From Acanthosepion esculentum (lineage: Eukaryota; Mollusca; Cephalopoda; Sepiida; Sepiidae): a stretch of 64,000 nt of DNA. Under the pieces are notes generated by a model, which had not been told where the DNA came from, did no database searches, and saw only the letters and a program-made list of their open reading frames with translations. The position numbers were made by a program, and so were the translations under genes. Position 1 is the stretch's first letter. Each line of letters opens with the position of its first letter. Shown here one piece after another: positions 44,581 through 56,688 of the stretch. The stretch lies in the NCBI GenBank assembly GCA_964036315.1, contig OZ038480.1, positions 8,947,703 to 9,011,702 on the forward strand, given 5' to 3'.

Positions 44581-46039
44581 AGCTGGGGCTTTTTTTTCAG
44601 AATTCGTGGGAGAATTGAGCTCCAATTTCACATTTCTTCATATAGGTTCCATAATATAGGTTTTAGTTAATTATCTATTATGTTTCTCTAACTTAATTCT
44701 AATTTCTATTTTCCCATTTTGCACTATGTTAATTTTATCTTAGAAATTGTCCCCTATTCTGTCACCCATAAAATAAAAATAATTGTTTGTATGCAAAATA
44801 AGGATCTATGTACATCAAATTCTCTTTAAATTGAGTGACAGCAGAAGAATTATCATTTGACCTTTTAAAAAGTAATCATAAACATTAATTCAACACTTAA
44901 ATGCCGCGATCAATTTTGGGTTCTTCTGTAGTTTATTGATGCCTATCGCATCTACTCCTCCCTAGCTATTGTGATGATGGCTAAACCAAGAATCCTCCAC
45001 TGGATTTAGCTTAAATGCCGTCCAATAGTGCGACTTTTAAGTATTTTGTATTAAAATGTGCACCGTAATTTTGGATACAAAAGGAAAATAAGAGTTACTC
45101 CCCTTGAACCATGAAAGAAACGATAATGCCTAATATAATATATTAATATATATTTTTAACCTCTCATAATCTGGTAACCCTGAATCTGAACTCAACGAAA
45201 ATCGTTCCCTGTGCCTAACTTTTCTACCGCTTTGAATGAGCTATGAATCATTGAAATCGGACCAATGAGAGCGGAGGATTTGCTCGGATACACAGACGTA
45301 CAAATATACACACTGTATTCTACAGTACTTTACTACTGTACTTTACTATACAGGTGTTTTTATTTTTTTAATGTCTACTCTCTTTATTTTCTACAATAAA
45401 GCAAATTGCATCACATATTTCTTTTACAAATCTCGATAGCATACAAGACAACAGCGTGTATGTGTGTTTGTAAATGTTTATAGGGAGTGTAGAGTACTCT
45501 ATACCCAATTACAGTCGATTATTATGAAGTATTTACATTTTATTAACTGTAGACATTTATATATCATATACTGGTTTCCGTCGCTATCTATCAAGTTGCG
45601 TTAGAAGTCTATTTCATTTCAGCTGAAAATGTTCGACTTAAGACCAAGTTGAATGCATCTATTCCTCCGGAACACAACCCAGTCGTAAGTCGATTGATGG
45701 AAATATTATGAAAATTACGGCCTATTCATTAACTTTTCGTTTCCTCTTCTTGTGAATATCTCTTGCTTAGTTATTAATACTTCTACCACCGATAATCATC
45801 GTTATTTCAACGCATACGTCTATAAAGGGAAAATAAGCAACAAACAACTACAAATGGATTTTCTCTTTTTCATTTCCTTATCAGTTGAATACGATCTGGT
45901 CATTTCCGAATATTCCTTTTACGGTACTGCTATTACGAGCATAATTACATTTTGATTTTTTTAGGTTTTATGGCCATATATATTCGGCGTACGTTGACCA
46001 AACAATGACACAGATTCACTTAGAATGTCGGTAAATAGA
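44581..46039. other. No gene recognised
   Basis: AT-rich; short direct repeats of CTGTACTTTACTA near 45,335. Confidence 0.5.
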
Positions 46040-46315
46040 GTAGTCTGCTAACCTAGATTGCTAGCAATTACTCCGCGGTGAGTAGCACATTTATTCCATG
46101 AGAATAGTAGAAGGTCAAACATATATGATATTAGTACATTAGTAACGGTCTGCTAGTTTTAGATCGCTAACAATAGCACTACAAAAAGTTGCCAAGTTCT
46201 TTCCCCATTTTACCTTAGATTGGCACAAGACCAAACGTATAGGACATTCAGTAAGAATTTAACTTATAACATGAATAATTGTCTGTTAGTCTAAGTTGCT
46301 AACAGTTCCTCCAAA
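46040..46315 (+). repeat. Diverged tandem repeat, three units
   Basis: GTCTGCTAACCTAGATTGCT at 46,043, GTCTGCTAGTTTTAGATCGC at 46,148 and GTCTGTTAGTCTAAGTTGCT at 46,281, each followed by (A)ACA/GCAxTxxC(T)CC. Confidence 0.6.
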
Positions 46316-46383
46316 CCGAAATATCCGATTACTTAGCTTAACCAGATCCTAAAGTGTATGAAAAGATGGAATCTGCCATCCCT

Positions 46384-46725
46384 ATAGGACACATGGCACA
46401 GTGGATAAAGGTTAGATCCAGTGACAGGACCCAAAGAGTGTGAGTTCAATACTCGGTTAAGGCAGTACAGAACTTTCAAAGGGAAATTAGCAGGAGATAA
46501 CTGATAACTGGCATCCATTAAACATGGCACGTGGAACTAGAACAGTCTACCCCAGTGAGCGAAATAAGGGGTTCAATTCGACATTCCAACCACCTGAAGA
46601 AGGCCGGGGCGTACAACGGCCGAAACGTTGTAATAAATATGGCGACAAAGATGAAGACAATAGCCCGAATAATGCAAATAATGTACATAATATCTCATCT
46701 CAGAAATATAGACAGATACCCTATA
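46384..46725 (+). mobile_element. tRNA-derived SINE, family A, copy 2 (best preserved)
   Basis: Box A TGGCACAGTGG (46,394-46,404) and box B GTTCAATAC (46,444-46,452) both match the pol III promoter consensus exactly, 50 bases apart. The body includes GGCACGTGGAACTAGAACAG and CACCTGAAGAAGGCCGGGGC. The tail from about 46,619 is one complete 107-bp monomer (CCGAAACGTTGTAATAAATA to AATATAGACAGATAC). This copy shows the full order head, body, tail. Confidence 0.9.
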
Positions 46726-46904
46726 TTTCATTTTGAAAAAATCTTTTTACAACAAGGGTATCGCGTTGCTTATAAATCGTTAAAAGCAATTTATTGATAA
46801 TTGATATCAATGAACATATAACCGATATCAATGATTATATTATAATTAAACATAAAGTTTGGTTATTTCTTATGAACCCAAAGATGGATATTCCTTTTGA
46901 GAAG

Positions 46905-47785
46905 CGTCTTGGGTATGACGATAAACTACGTCCAACTGCAAGACCTCTGACAATACGTTTTCGAAAAAATAATGTTGCCAGCTGTACATTTTTTGAAAAA
47001 ATTATATTACCAGTTATACGTTTATGGTTTGTTTTTAAGAATAGTGTTGCCGTCTATACGTTTTTGAAAAAAATAATATTACCAGCTATACGTTTTTGAA
47101 AAATAATATTACCTGCTATACGTTTTTGAAAAAATAATATTACCAGATATATACGTTTTTGAAAAAATAATATTGCCAGTTATGAGTTTTTGAAAAATAA
47201 TATTACCAGCTATACGTTTTTGAAAAAATAATATTGCCAGCTATGCGTTTTTGAAAAATAATATTGCCAGCTATGCGTTTTTGAAAAATAATATTACCTG
47301 CTATACGTTTTTGAAAAATAATATTACCAGGTATACGTTTTTGAAAAATAATATTACCAGCTATACGTTTTTGAAAAAATAATATTACCAGATATATACG
47401 TTTTTGAAAAAATAATATTGCCAGTTATGCGTTTTTGAAAAATAATATTACCAGCTATACGTTTTTGAAAAAATAATATTGCCAGCTATGCGTTTTTGAA
47501 AAATAATATTACCTGCTATACGTTTTTGAAAAAATAATATTGCCAGCTATGCGTTTTTGAAAAATAATATTACCTGCTATACGTTTTTGAAAAATAATAT
47601 TGCCAGCTATGCGTTTTTGAAAAATAATATTACCAGGTATACGTTTTTGAGGAGAAAATATTAACAGAAATAAATTTTTGACAAAACAAAAATATTACCA
47701 GGAAAAAAGAATGAAAATTTGTCGGAACTAAATGACCCATTGAGGTTGATATGCCGTAAAACAAACCAAACCAAACCAAAAGTTT
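46905..47785 (+). mobile_element. Composite dispersed repeat, copy 3, with a greatly expanded middle
   Basis: A short head, CTTGGGTATGACGATAAACT then ACGTCCAACTGCAAG, most of the head module deleted, then the minisatellite below. The complete tail follows (TTTGTCGGAACTAAATGACC, GGTTGATATGCCGTAAAACA) and CCAAA units. Confidence 0.8.
46965..47655 (+). repeat. Minisatellite of ~30-31 bp, about 22 units
   Basis: The unit is ACGTTTTTGAAAAA(A)TAATATTACC followed by AGCTAT. Variants (GCCAGCTATGCG, ACCTGCTATACG) recur in blocks, pointing to repeated local duplication. It is the expanded form of the ATTACCAG units present in the other composite copies. Confidence 0.95.
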
Positions 47786-48094
47786 TGAGAGGTTCTGAGT
47801 GACTGCTGTTGTATTTCTTGTTGACAAAGGAAAAGAAAACGTCTGTTGAATTTTCCAGAGAATAAAATCTATTTATATGGTGTAATTTCTTCCTGAAACC
47901 TTTCATCACTTCTTTCATTTTTACGTCTTGCTTCTTTGCTTGTGGCATTTCAATCAACTGCGTGTTATTTCCCTGCAATTATAGCTTCAACGAAAGTTAA
48001 CACGAAATCAGTTAGGCTGAAATTAACTTTTATATTTTAAGTAGAAGCTCACCGTGTGTTATAGTTTCTTTTTACTTAATGATTTTCTAAGCGT

Positions 48095-48212
48095 AGCTTA
48101 GATGTGGCACAAGGCCGAATGAGTGGATCCCTCAGCAACTATCGAACTCACTCTTCAGTCGTAACAGTTTAGCAAGACAAGCTTGCTAACCATGACACTA
48201 CACCGTGGTGCC
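48095..48212 (-). mobile_element. tRNA-derived SINE head, family C
   Basis: The minus strand reads CACGGTGTAGTGTCATGGTT then AGCAAGC, like the D-arm side of a tRNA (compare GTAGTGTAGTGGTTA in tRNA-Val). GAGTTCGATAG follows as box B with one mismatch. The rest, with GGGATCCACTCATTCGG, is short. Not a functional tRNA. Confidence 0.5.
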
Positions 48213-50234
48213 CTAGTTTCTTTTTACTTATAATCACCATGAGACTTTATAAATTCACAAGAACTTTAAACGCAACGGTGAATAGGTTTATTTTGCTTTC
48301 AGCTATTTTATAAAAATCTCACTTCTGAATTGTTCCTGATAAATTCTAAGACTTACAAATTTTCCCTACTTGATATTTTCTTAATCTCAAACGTCTTGCT
48401 GTAGATCAATGTTTGGCAAGTCAGTCTTGGAAACCATTAGTGTTCTAATAAATTTTGCCCTCAGGTGTTTTCTCTATATGCGATTTTGTTCCAGACCGAG
48501 ATATTTGACTGTTGTGGAATCATGTTTACCAAAATGATCTTGCAACCTTATGATGCGGGCTTTGAGTGAATGTATCTTTAGGATCCTCACTAATGTTTGG
48601 GCGCGTACAATAATAAATTAAGTTTGAGAAAATTTTCCATGTGCTCAGTTTTTTTTTTGCAGACAATTCCAAGTATAAAAACTTCGATATTCACAAACTT
48701 AGTTCTTATACTATACTAAGGTTGACTTATTAAATATAGCTTTACCGAGATTCGAAGATCTACCATTGAAACTTGGAGAAAATTAGAAACTATTTGAATC
48801 AACCAGAGATTTTCATTGACATAAAATAGTCTTGAATAATATAAATTATAAAAAAACAGTTAATATAAACAGCGTCTTCATGTAACATGGAATAGATATC
48901 CGCCAATCCCTTATTTTAATGCAAATTCTTCAGTATATCAATAATCTGGCAGAATGTACACCATTTTGTTCAATGGTTAACAAGTATGTCAGATAAATTA
49001 TTACCCCAGTAAGGAATTCGATCCTATCTCCGTATTATCTTCTTGTGTCAGACCAATTTAAGCTTATTAAATATATATTTCATTGTCTCATCATTACAAA
49101 CAACGAGTAAATAAGTCTTCAATATAATTTCTATTTTAATGCGTCAATTTCTGATTTAGGTCTCTAAACTTCGCCTTGTGTGCCACTACGCTAAACTTCG
49201 TGAATATTTTAACGCTTCGCCAATGGGGAGTGTTTAGTAGCTTCGTTTTGTCCTGAGTTAGTTCCATATATGATGCCACACATTTTTTAAGTGTTTAATG
49301 AGGTCAATTGTTGTAAATATCAATAATATATTAGGGTTCTCTTCATATTACCATTTGTTTTTCATCAAAGAAACATTGCTAACGTTATTTCAGTTCAAAG
49401 CCAAACATTGAGGTCAGGGTGCATCGCAGCAATTTTCAACTTTTTAAACTCTCACTAAGCCAGTAAAACTTCACAAGACACCATCCGTTTTGATGGAACT
49501 AATGAAACACTTTGATAGTTTCAAATCGTAAATCATTTAACGCAGTTACCTACACCTACTTGAACGATCCTGTTACAGTATCGGCATTCAAAAGATTTCA
49601 TGTCCTCAAAATTGCAAAACCCAAAAGTATAGACATATGAAAGATGGTTATAAGGAGATATGATATAAGCACAACTGAGAATGGATCTGCACCAACAAGA
49701 AAAGACAATGCTTGCTTCAGAAGTTTTATCCTTGTGCACGCCAAAATCTACAGTCAACGGACATGCAAAAGAGAACTTTCGACGACTATGAGTAGTTTTT
49801 CTCCTGCAAAACCTGATAACTCCGTTGTCTTAAAACAAAAGGAAACCTTAAAAATGAAACAAGACTTTGATATTCTTTAAACTCTGACTTAATAACTTAA
49901 CATCTACCCTATTTACGTTTCGACAGTTATCAAGTACCACTGCGTTCAAACACAGATTACGGTAACACTGGGTGTTGAATTTTCAGATGTAAAAATGATG
50001 TATCTCCTTTCCCTCTGGTCAGTGGAAATTTGACAGAACAAAGAAAAGAGAAGACTATTCCTTAGGAAAGATCAACCCTACCGAGAAGAGTAGAAAAATA
50101 AAGAGAGATAGAGTCACATAACACGGCACTGAAATTGTTCTTACTATGAGCTCTAATCTAAGAGATCTTTCTCGATCGACACAAAGTAGAGATATTTTCT
50201 ATACACCGTAACTTGTTATTCTACAGTAGACAAT
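48213..50234. other. No gene recognised
   Basis: AT-rich. A minus-strand 74-codon frame at 49.53-49.76 kb has several Cys but no motif I know. Confidence 0.45.
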
Positions 50235-50473
50235 GATAATGATAAAGTCGCCATATTTATTCCAACGTTTCGGCCGTTGTACGCGCAGGTGGTTCGAATG
50301 TCTAACTGAACCCTTTATTTAGCTCACTGGGATAGACTGTTCTCGTTCCACGTGCCATGTTAATTTCCCTCTGAAAGTTCTGCACTGCCTTAACCGGGTA
50401 TTGAACTCACACTCTTTGGGTCCTGTCACCGGATCTAACGAACGACTTTATCCACTGTGCCATGTGTCCTTGA
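50235..50473 (-). mobile_element. tRNA-derived SINE, family A, copy 3
   Basis: Read on the minus strand: ACACATGGCACAGTGGATAA (box A intact), GAGTTCAATACCCG (box B intact), the CACGTGGAACGAGAACAG body and CGGCCGAAACGTTGGAATAA. The tail stops after about 35 bases. The CTGAAGAAGGCC part is deleted. Confidence 0.85.
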
Positions 50474-50870
50474 AGACATCTCTGTATGAATTTTTGCGTA
50501 TTATAAACATAATATCTTCAGCAACATTTTTTACCAGTGTTCATATTTCAATTTTTGCTGTTATCATTGCGTGTTTTTACCAGAGTTCATATTGCAATTT
50601 TCCTTGTTATTATTGCTTTTCTCTGACACTCCTTATTACTGGTTCCCATATTGTATTCATTTCTATGCTTGGTCGTCTCAGGAGATTTTTGTGGCTTAGC
50701 ACATGGTACATAATACCTCATCTCAGAAATATAGACATATACTGGAGGGCTATGATAAGTTTTTATCCATCCTTTATTACAGCAATTTTGGCTTGTTTAA
50801 TAACGTCTCTTCTTTTTTCAGACAATACCGTGTTAGTATCAAGCTACTCTCATCTATGAACAGCAGTTGA

Positions 50871-51991
50871 CTTATATCTTGCAACGAAAGTTCGTGGAAG
50901 TAAGGAGATTAGTGACTTTCAACAAGAGCAAATAATAGGATGGGATCAGTGTGGCAAATCAAATAGAGAAATTACTAGGTTTTTCCCGGTCAAATGGTTA
51001 ATAATATTGTCAGGAAATTTAATGAAGAAGGCCTTGTAGTGTGGAACACCGTTCAGTAAGACCAAGCATCGTATCCAAGCGAACGAAAAATGCACTGAAT
51101 AGGGAAGTCATCAGAAACCGTCGCCAGAGCGTCATAGACGTCGCCAACAGCATGGAAATGTCGCCATATGCGGTGAGAAAGACTCTGAAAGAATTAGACT
51201 ATCAAAAGAAGCGTTGCAAGAAAGAAGCCCTTGATTTCAGAGGTTAAGAGTAATGTTCGTATGGACTGGGCGAGAGAATTCGAGAGCAAAAATTATGAAT
51301 TTTGGCAGTCTGTAATTTGGACAGATTCTGCCAATATTCGAATTCGACCTAAGTTTATGTTTGGAGAAATCAGAATGAGACTTGGAAAACTGAATGTCTG
51401 CAGGCGACCGTGAAACATGGAGGGATTTGTGTAATTGTGTGGGGCGAGTCTGGTTTTGAGGGAAATCTGATTTAATGTTGTTGTTGACGAGCGGTTGAAT
51501 GGTCCAGAATACTGTCAAATATTAGAGAAAAGACTACTCCCACTATTTGAAACCAATCAGATTGACAAGAATGTTTACCTTTTTCAAGAAGATGGAGCGC
51601 CATGTCATACGAGCAAAGTATCAAAGGCCTGGAAGGAATCGTAAGGAATCAAGTCACTGCCATTGGTAGACCAAAATCCTGACATGATCCGATAGAGCAT
51701 GTTTAGGAGCACCTTGACCGAAGACTTCGAGAACGTACAACCAAAATCACGTCAGTGGCAACCCTTAAAGAAACATTATTAAAGGAGTGGCAAAATATGG
51801 ATCAGACGATTGTTGATAACTTGATCAAATCCATGAAAAATCGAATACAAGCACTGAAACTAACAAATGGAGGACCTACTTCATAGTAATTCCAAATACT
51901 GATTGTTTATCTTGAATAGGGATTTCGTAATTAAATTTTGAAATTGGATATAGTTTATTTCTCCTGGCTAAAAATATTTCTTAGGCCACTG
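50871..51991 (+). mobile_element. Tc1-type DNA transposon, decayed
   Basis: It contains a full-length but broken transposase and ends in ATTTCTTAGGCCACTG followed by TA at 51,992-51,993, a Tc1-like end. I did not find the inverted partner on the left. Confidence 0.65.
50880..51887 (+). pseudogene. Tc1-like DD34E transposase pseudogene
   Basis: Pieces in three frames: SKEISDFQQEQIIGWDQCGK and SNREI (N-terminal helix-turn-helix), VVWNTVQ-like linker, KNALNREVIRNRRQSVIDVA and MEMSPYAVRKTLKELDYQKK, then FWQSVIWTDSANI (first Asp at 51,324). FQEDGAPCHTSKVSKAW (second Asp at 51,591) and, in another frame, a decayed SPDLNPIEHV counterpart with Glu at about 51,695 follow. It ends VDNLIKSMKNRIQALKLTNG then GPTS and stop. 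Spacing fits DD34E. At least three frame changes and several stops. It is not closely similar to the 3.2-4.07 kb transposase. Confidence 0.8.
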
Positions 51992-53358
51992 TAGCGTGAG
52001 TATATTTGGAATTGGATCCGACCTTTCACAATATGTATTTTCATCTGCAGCTCTTATTACTCAACTACGTGTTCGTAAACCAAGAATTTCTCTTCGAAAA
52101 ATCGACACTACTCGACATTCAATAATGTTGTAACGGAATAAAAATAAAAATAACTTCGTCTTTCGATTTTTTACATTTTCGTTTTCCACAAGTTAAATTA
52201 TCTTATAAATTATCTCTATCTTTATTTTTAACCGATTCATTCTTTAGCTTTCTTCTGCATCTACTGTTTCTAATCTAATTAGTATTTTTCTTTTCCTTGT
52301 ATTTATCATGCATTAGTCCAAAGAAATCACAGGACCTGTCGCTAAAGCCTGATATAAATCACAGGGACAAGAATGAAATGAAAAGATTTACATCGCTTTA
52401 TCTCTCTTCTAACAGAAGCCAGAGACCGCTATAGATAACGACATTTAAATAACTTGCGTTGACACTTAATATGGGAGATCTGAAAGGATTAATTATTTTT
52501 TCGAAGTAAAAGTTAGTGTTAACATTTACATTCTATTTGCTGGTTTTTGTATACATTTTTAAGCAGGCTCGTATGTGCTATGTTTTCGCTTTACAGGGTT
52601 ACTATTGTTTTTCCATATCTATTCTTTTAGCCTCAGTATTACTGGCGGCAAAGGATTTCTATTTCTCTGTCTGCATATGCACTGTAGGATTAATTCTGTT
52701 GCATTGCCACGGATTATGGATTTTCTGGTATTCCTAATGATTGTCTTTGAAAAGAGGTTCCATTTTATTCTCAACTACAGATGCGTAGGATGCTAAATAC
52801 GCAACCTTTAGTAATGTTTTCTTTAAGGGACAAATCTTTGTGTAGCGGTTGCGTACATTTGGTTTTTGGGTAAGATTTCTCTGGTATTAACTTCTATGAC
52901 AATACTTTCGATCGACCTTCTTTTTTTTGTCGATGGTAGAAATCTTGTTATTTACTGTCGGTTAACCTCAGGGCTTTTCGCTCATTCGACCGAAACGTTT
53001 TCTTACAAAAAGCAGAGATGAAAAATTATTCGAGAAATAGTCGCATTAATCAAAAATATCGTTTGCAAAAGATCAGAAATCAACAGAGAAGATGACAATA
53101 GACGGAAGAATACACATAAAGTATTACAGTTGAATATGGAAATACTACATTACAGAATGTTTAAAAAGCAAAAGAGTGGCGACAAAGAATCAGTCTAATA
53201 CGTGTAATAAGAAAAATAGTAAAACTTCGAACATCAAAATCAGAAAAGATTAAGACAATAATTTGAATTATATGAGAAATAATGAAAATAGTCACAAAAA
53301 GCAAAAATCAGAGCAAAGACAATCAAGTAAATGAAATTAAAAAAATACTGCGAATAAT
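51992..53358. other. No gene recognised
   Basis: AT-rich; a hydrophobic 73-codon frame pair at 52.5-52.8 kb has no supporting context. Confidence 0.45.
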
Positions 53359-53790
53359 CTGTCTATATTTCTGAGATAAGGTATTATGTACACTATTTAC
53401 ATTATTCGAACTATTGTCCTCATCTTTGTCGCCATATTTATTACAACGTTTTGGCCCTTTAGTATCTGTCTATATTTCTGAGATGAGGTATTATGTACAC
53501 TATTTACATTATTCGAACTATTGTCCTCATCTTTGTCGCCATATTTATTACAACGTTTTGGCCCTTTAGTATCTGTCGATATTTCTGAGATGAGGTATTA
53601 TGTACACTATTTACATTATTCGAACTATTGTCCTCATCTTTGTGGCCATATGTATTACAACGTTTTGGCCTTAGAGTATCTGTCAATATTTCTGAGATGA
53701 GGTATTATGTACACTATTTACATCATTCAGACTATTGTCCTCGTCTTTGTCGGCACATTTATCACAATATTTCGGCCGTTGTACGCCCCG
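53359..53790 (-). repeat. 107-bp tandem array, minus-orientation block (four units)
   Basis: CTGTCTATATTTCTGAGAT-like starts at 53,359, 53,466, 53,573 and 53,680, exactly 107 bp apart. The last unit runs into a minus-strand SINE body. Confidence 0.95.
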
Positions 53791-53872
53791 GCTTTCTTCA
53801 GGTGGGTGAAATATCGAACTGAATCCTTTATTTCGTTCACTCGAGTATACTGTTCTAGTTCCATGTGCCATA
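53791..53872 (-). mobile_element. SINE family A body, minus orientation, head missing
   Basis: Minus strand ATGGCACATGGAACTAGAAC through CACCTGAAGAAAGCCGGGGC. It stops at the joint with the next copy. Confidence 0.85.
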
Positions 53873-54054
53873 TTGTGAGTTCAGTACCTGATTAAAGCAG
53901 TGGAGAACTTGCAGAGGTGAATTAACAGGAGATAACTGATAACTGACATTCATTAGACATTGTACGTGGAACTAGAATAGTCTACCACAGCGAGACAAAT
54001 AAAGGGTTCAGTTCGACATTCCAACCACTTGAAGAAGGCCGGAGCGTAGAACGA
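53873..54054 (+). mobile_element. SINE family A body, plus orientation, box A missing
   Basis: Begins at TTGTGAGTTCAGTACC, inside box B, continues through ACGTGGAACTAGAATAG and CACTTGAAGAAGGCCGGAGC, and runs into the plus array. With the previous copy it forms a head-to-head joint. Confidence 0.85.
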
Positions 54055-56688
54055 CCGAAACGTTGTAATAAATATGGCGACAAAGATGAGGACAATAGTC
54101 CCAATAATATAAATAATGTACATAATACCTCATGTTAGAAATATAGACAGATACTGAAAGGCCGAAACGTTGTAATAAATATGGCGGCAAAGACGAGGAC
54201 AATATTCCGAATAATGTAAATAGTGTACATAATACCTCATTTCAGAAATATAGACAGATACTGAAAGGCCGAAACGCTGTAATAAATATGGCGACAAGGA
54301 TGAGGACAATCGTCCGAATAATGTAAATAGTGTACATAATACCTCATTTCAGAAATATAGACAGATACTGAAAGGCCGAAACGTTGTAATAAATATGGCG
54401 GCAAAGATGAGGACAATAGTCCGAATAATGTAAATAGTGTACATAATACCTCATATCAGAAATATAGACAGATACTGAAAGGCCGAAATGTTGTAATAAA
54501 TATGGCGGCAAAGATGAGGACAATCGTCCGAATAATGTAAATAGTGTACATAATACCTCATATCAGAAATATGGACAGATACAGAAAGGCCGAAACGTTG
54601 TAATAAATATAGCGACAAAGATGAGGACAATCGTCCGAATAATGTAAATAGTGTACATAATACCTCATTTCAGAAATATAGACAGATACTGAAAGGCCGA
54701 AACGTTGTAATAAATATGGCGACAAAGATGAGGACAATCGTCCGAATAATGTAAATAGTGTACATAATACCTCATGTCAGAAATATAGACAAATACTGAA
54801 AGGCCGAAACGTTGTAGTAAATATGGCGGCAAAGACGAAGACAATATTCCGAATAATGTAAATAGTGTACATAATACCTCATCTCAGAAATATAGACAGA
54901 TACTGAAAGGCCGAAACGCTGTAATAAATATGGCGACAAAGATGAGGACAATCGTCCAAATAATGTAAATAGTGTACATAATACCTCATTTCAGAATTAT
55001 AGACAGATACTGAAAGGCCGAAACGCTGTAATAAATATGGCGACAAAGATGAGGACAATCGTCCGAATAATGTAAATAGTGTACATAATACCTCATTTCA
55101 GAAATATAGACAGATACTGAAAGGCCGAAACGCTGTAATAAATATGGCGGCACAGACGAGGACAATATTCCGAATAATGTAAATAGTGTACATAATACCT
55201 CATCTCAGAAATATAGACAGATACTGAAAGGCCGAAACGTTGTAATAAATATGGTGACAAAGATGAGGACAATCGTCCGAATAATGTAAATAGTGTACAT
55301 AATACCTCATTTCAGAAATATAGACAGATACTGAAAGGCCGAAACGCTGTAATAAATGTGGCGACAAAGATGAGGACAATCGTCCGAATAATGTAAATAG
55401 TGTACATAATACCTCATTTCAGAAATATAGACAGATACTGAAAGGCCGAAACGCTGTAATAAATATGGCGGCAAAGACGAGGACAATATTCCGAATAATG
55501 TAAATAGTGTACATAATACCTCATCTCAGAAATATAGACAGACACTGAAAGACCGAAACGTTGTAATAAATATGGCGACAAAGATGAGGACAATCGTCCG
55601 AATAATGTAAATAGTGTACATAATACCTCATTTCAGAAATATAGACAGATACTGAAAGGCCGAAACGCTGTAATAAATATGGCGACAAAGATGTGGACAA
55701 TCGTCCGAATAATGTAAATAGTGTACATAATACCTCATCTCAGAAATATAGACAGATATTGAAAGGCCGAAACGCTGTAATAAATATGGCGACAAAGATG
55801 AGGACAATCGTCCGAATAATGTAAATAGTGTACATAATACCTCATTTCAGAAATATAGTCAGATACTGAAAGACCGAAACCTTTTAATAAATATGGCGAC
55901 AAAGATGAGGACAATCGTCCGAATAATGTAAATAGTGTACATAATACCTCATCTCAGAAATATAGACAGATACTGAAAGGCCGAAACGTTGTAATAAATG
56001 TGGCGACAAAGATGAGGACAATAGTCCGAATAATGTAAATAGTGTATATATTACCTAATTTCAGAAATATAGACAGATACTGAAAGGCCGAAACGCTGTA
56101 ATAAATATGGCGACAAAGATGAGGACAATCGTTCGAATAATGTAAATAGTGTACATAATACCTCATTTCAGAAATATAGACAGATACTGAAAGGCCGAAA
56201 CGCTGTAATAAATATGGCGACAAAGATGAGGACAATCGTCCGAAGAATGTAAATAGTGTATATATTACCTCATTTCAGAAATATAGACAGATACTGAAAG
56301 GCCGAAACGTTGTAATAAATATGGCGACAAAGATGAGGACAATAGTCCGAATAATGTAAATAGTGTACATATTACCTCATTTCAGAAATATAGACAGGTA
56401 TTGAAAGGCCGAAACTTTGTAATAAATATGGCGACAAAGATGAGGACAATCGTCCGAAGAATGTAAATAGTGTACATAATACGTTATATCAGAAATATCG
56501 ACAGATAATGAAAGGCCGAAACGCTGTAGTAAATATGGCGACAAAGATGACGACACTCGTCCGAATAATATAAATAGTGTACATAATACCTCATTTCAGA
56601 AATATAGACAGATACTGAATGGCCGAAACGCTGTAATAAATATGGCTACAAAGATGAGGACAATAGTCCGAATAATGTAAATAGTGTA
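54055..56688 (+). repeat. 107-bp tandem array, plus-orientation block, 24 units plus 66 bp
   Basis: CCGAAACG-type starts run from 54,055 to 56,623, exactly 24 x 107 bp, so net length is kept across the array. The unit reads CCGAAACGTTGTAATAAATA, GGCGACAAAGATGAGGACAA, TCGTCCGAATAATGTAAATA, GTGTACATAATACCTCATTT, CAGAAATATAGACAGATACT then GAAAGG. It is the 3' tail of SINE family A. A variant unit (GGCGGCAAAGACGAGG, ATATTCCG) sits at units starting 54,162, 54,804, 55,125 and 55,446. Confidence 0.97.

Noticed and set aside
46390..46460. Functional tRNA gene
   Set aside because: Boxes A and B are good but the arms do not fold into a cloverleaf and the sequence continues into a repeated SINE body.
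46965..47655. CRISPR-like regular repeats
   Set aside because: The ~31-bp units are contiguous, with no unique spacers, and lie within a dispersed eukaryotic element. No cas-like genes.
53504..56235. Short frames within the 107-bp array
   Set aside because: A 107-bp unit is not a multiple of three, so frames are broken at each unit; they only reflect the repeat.
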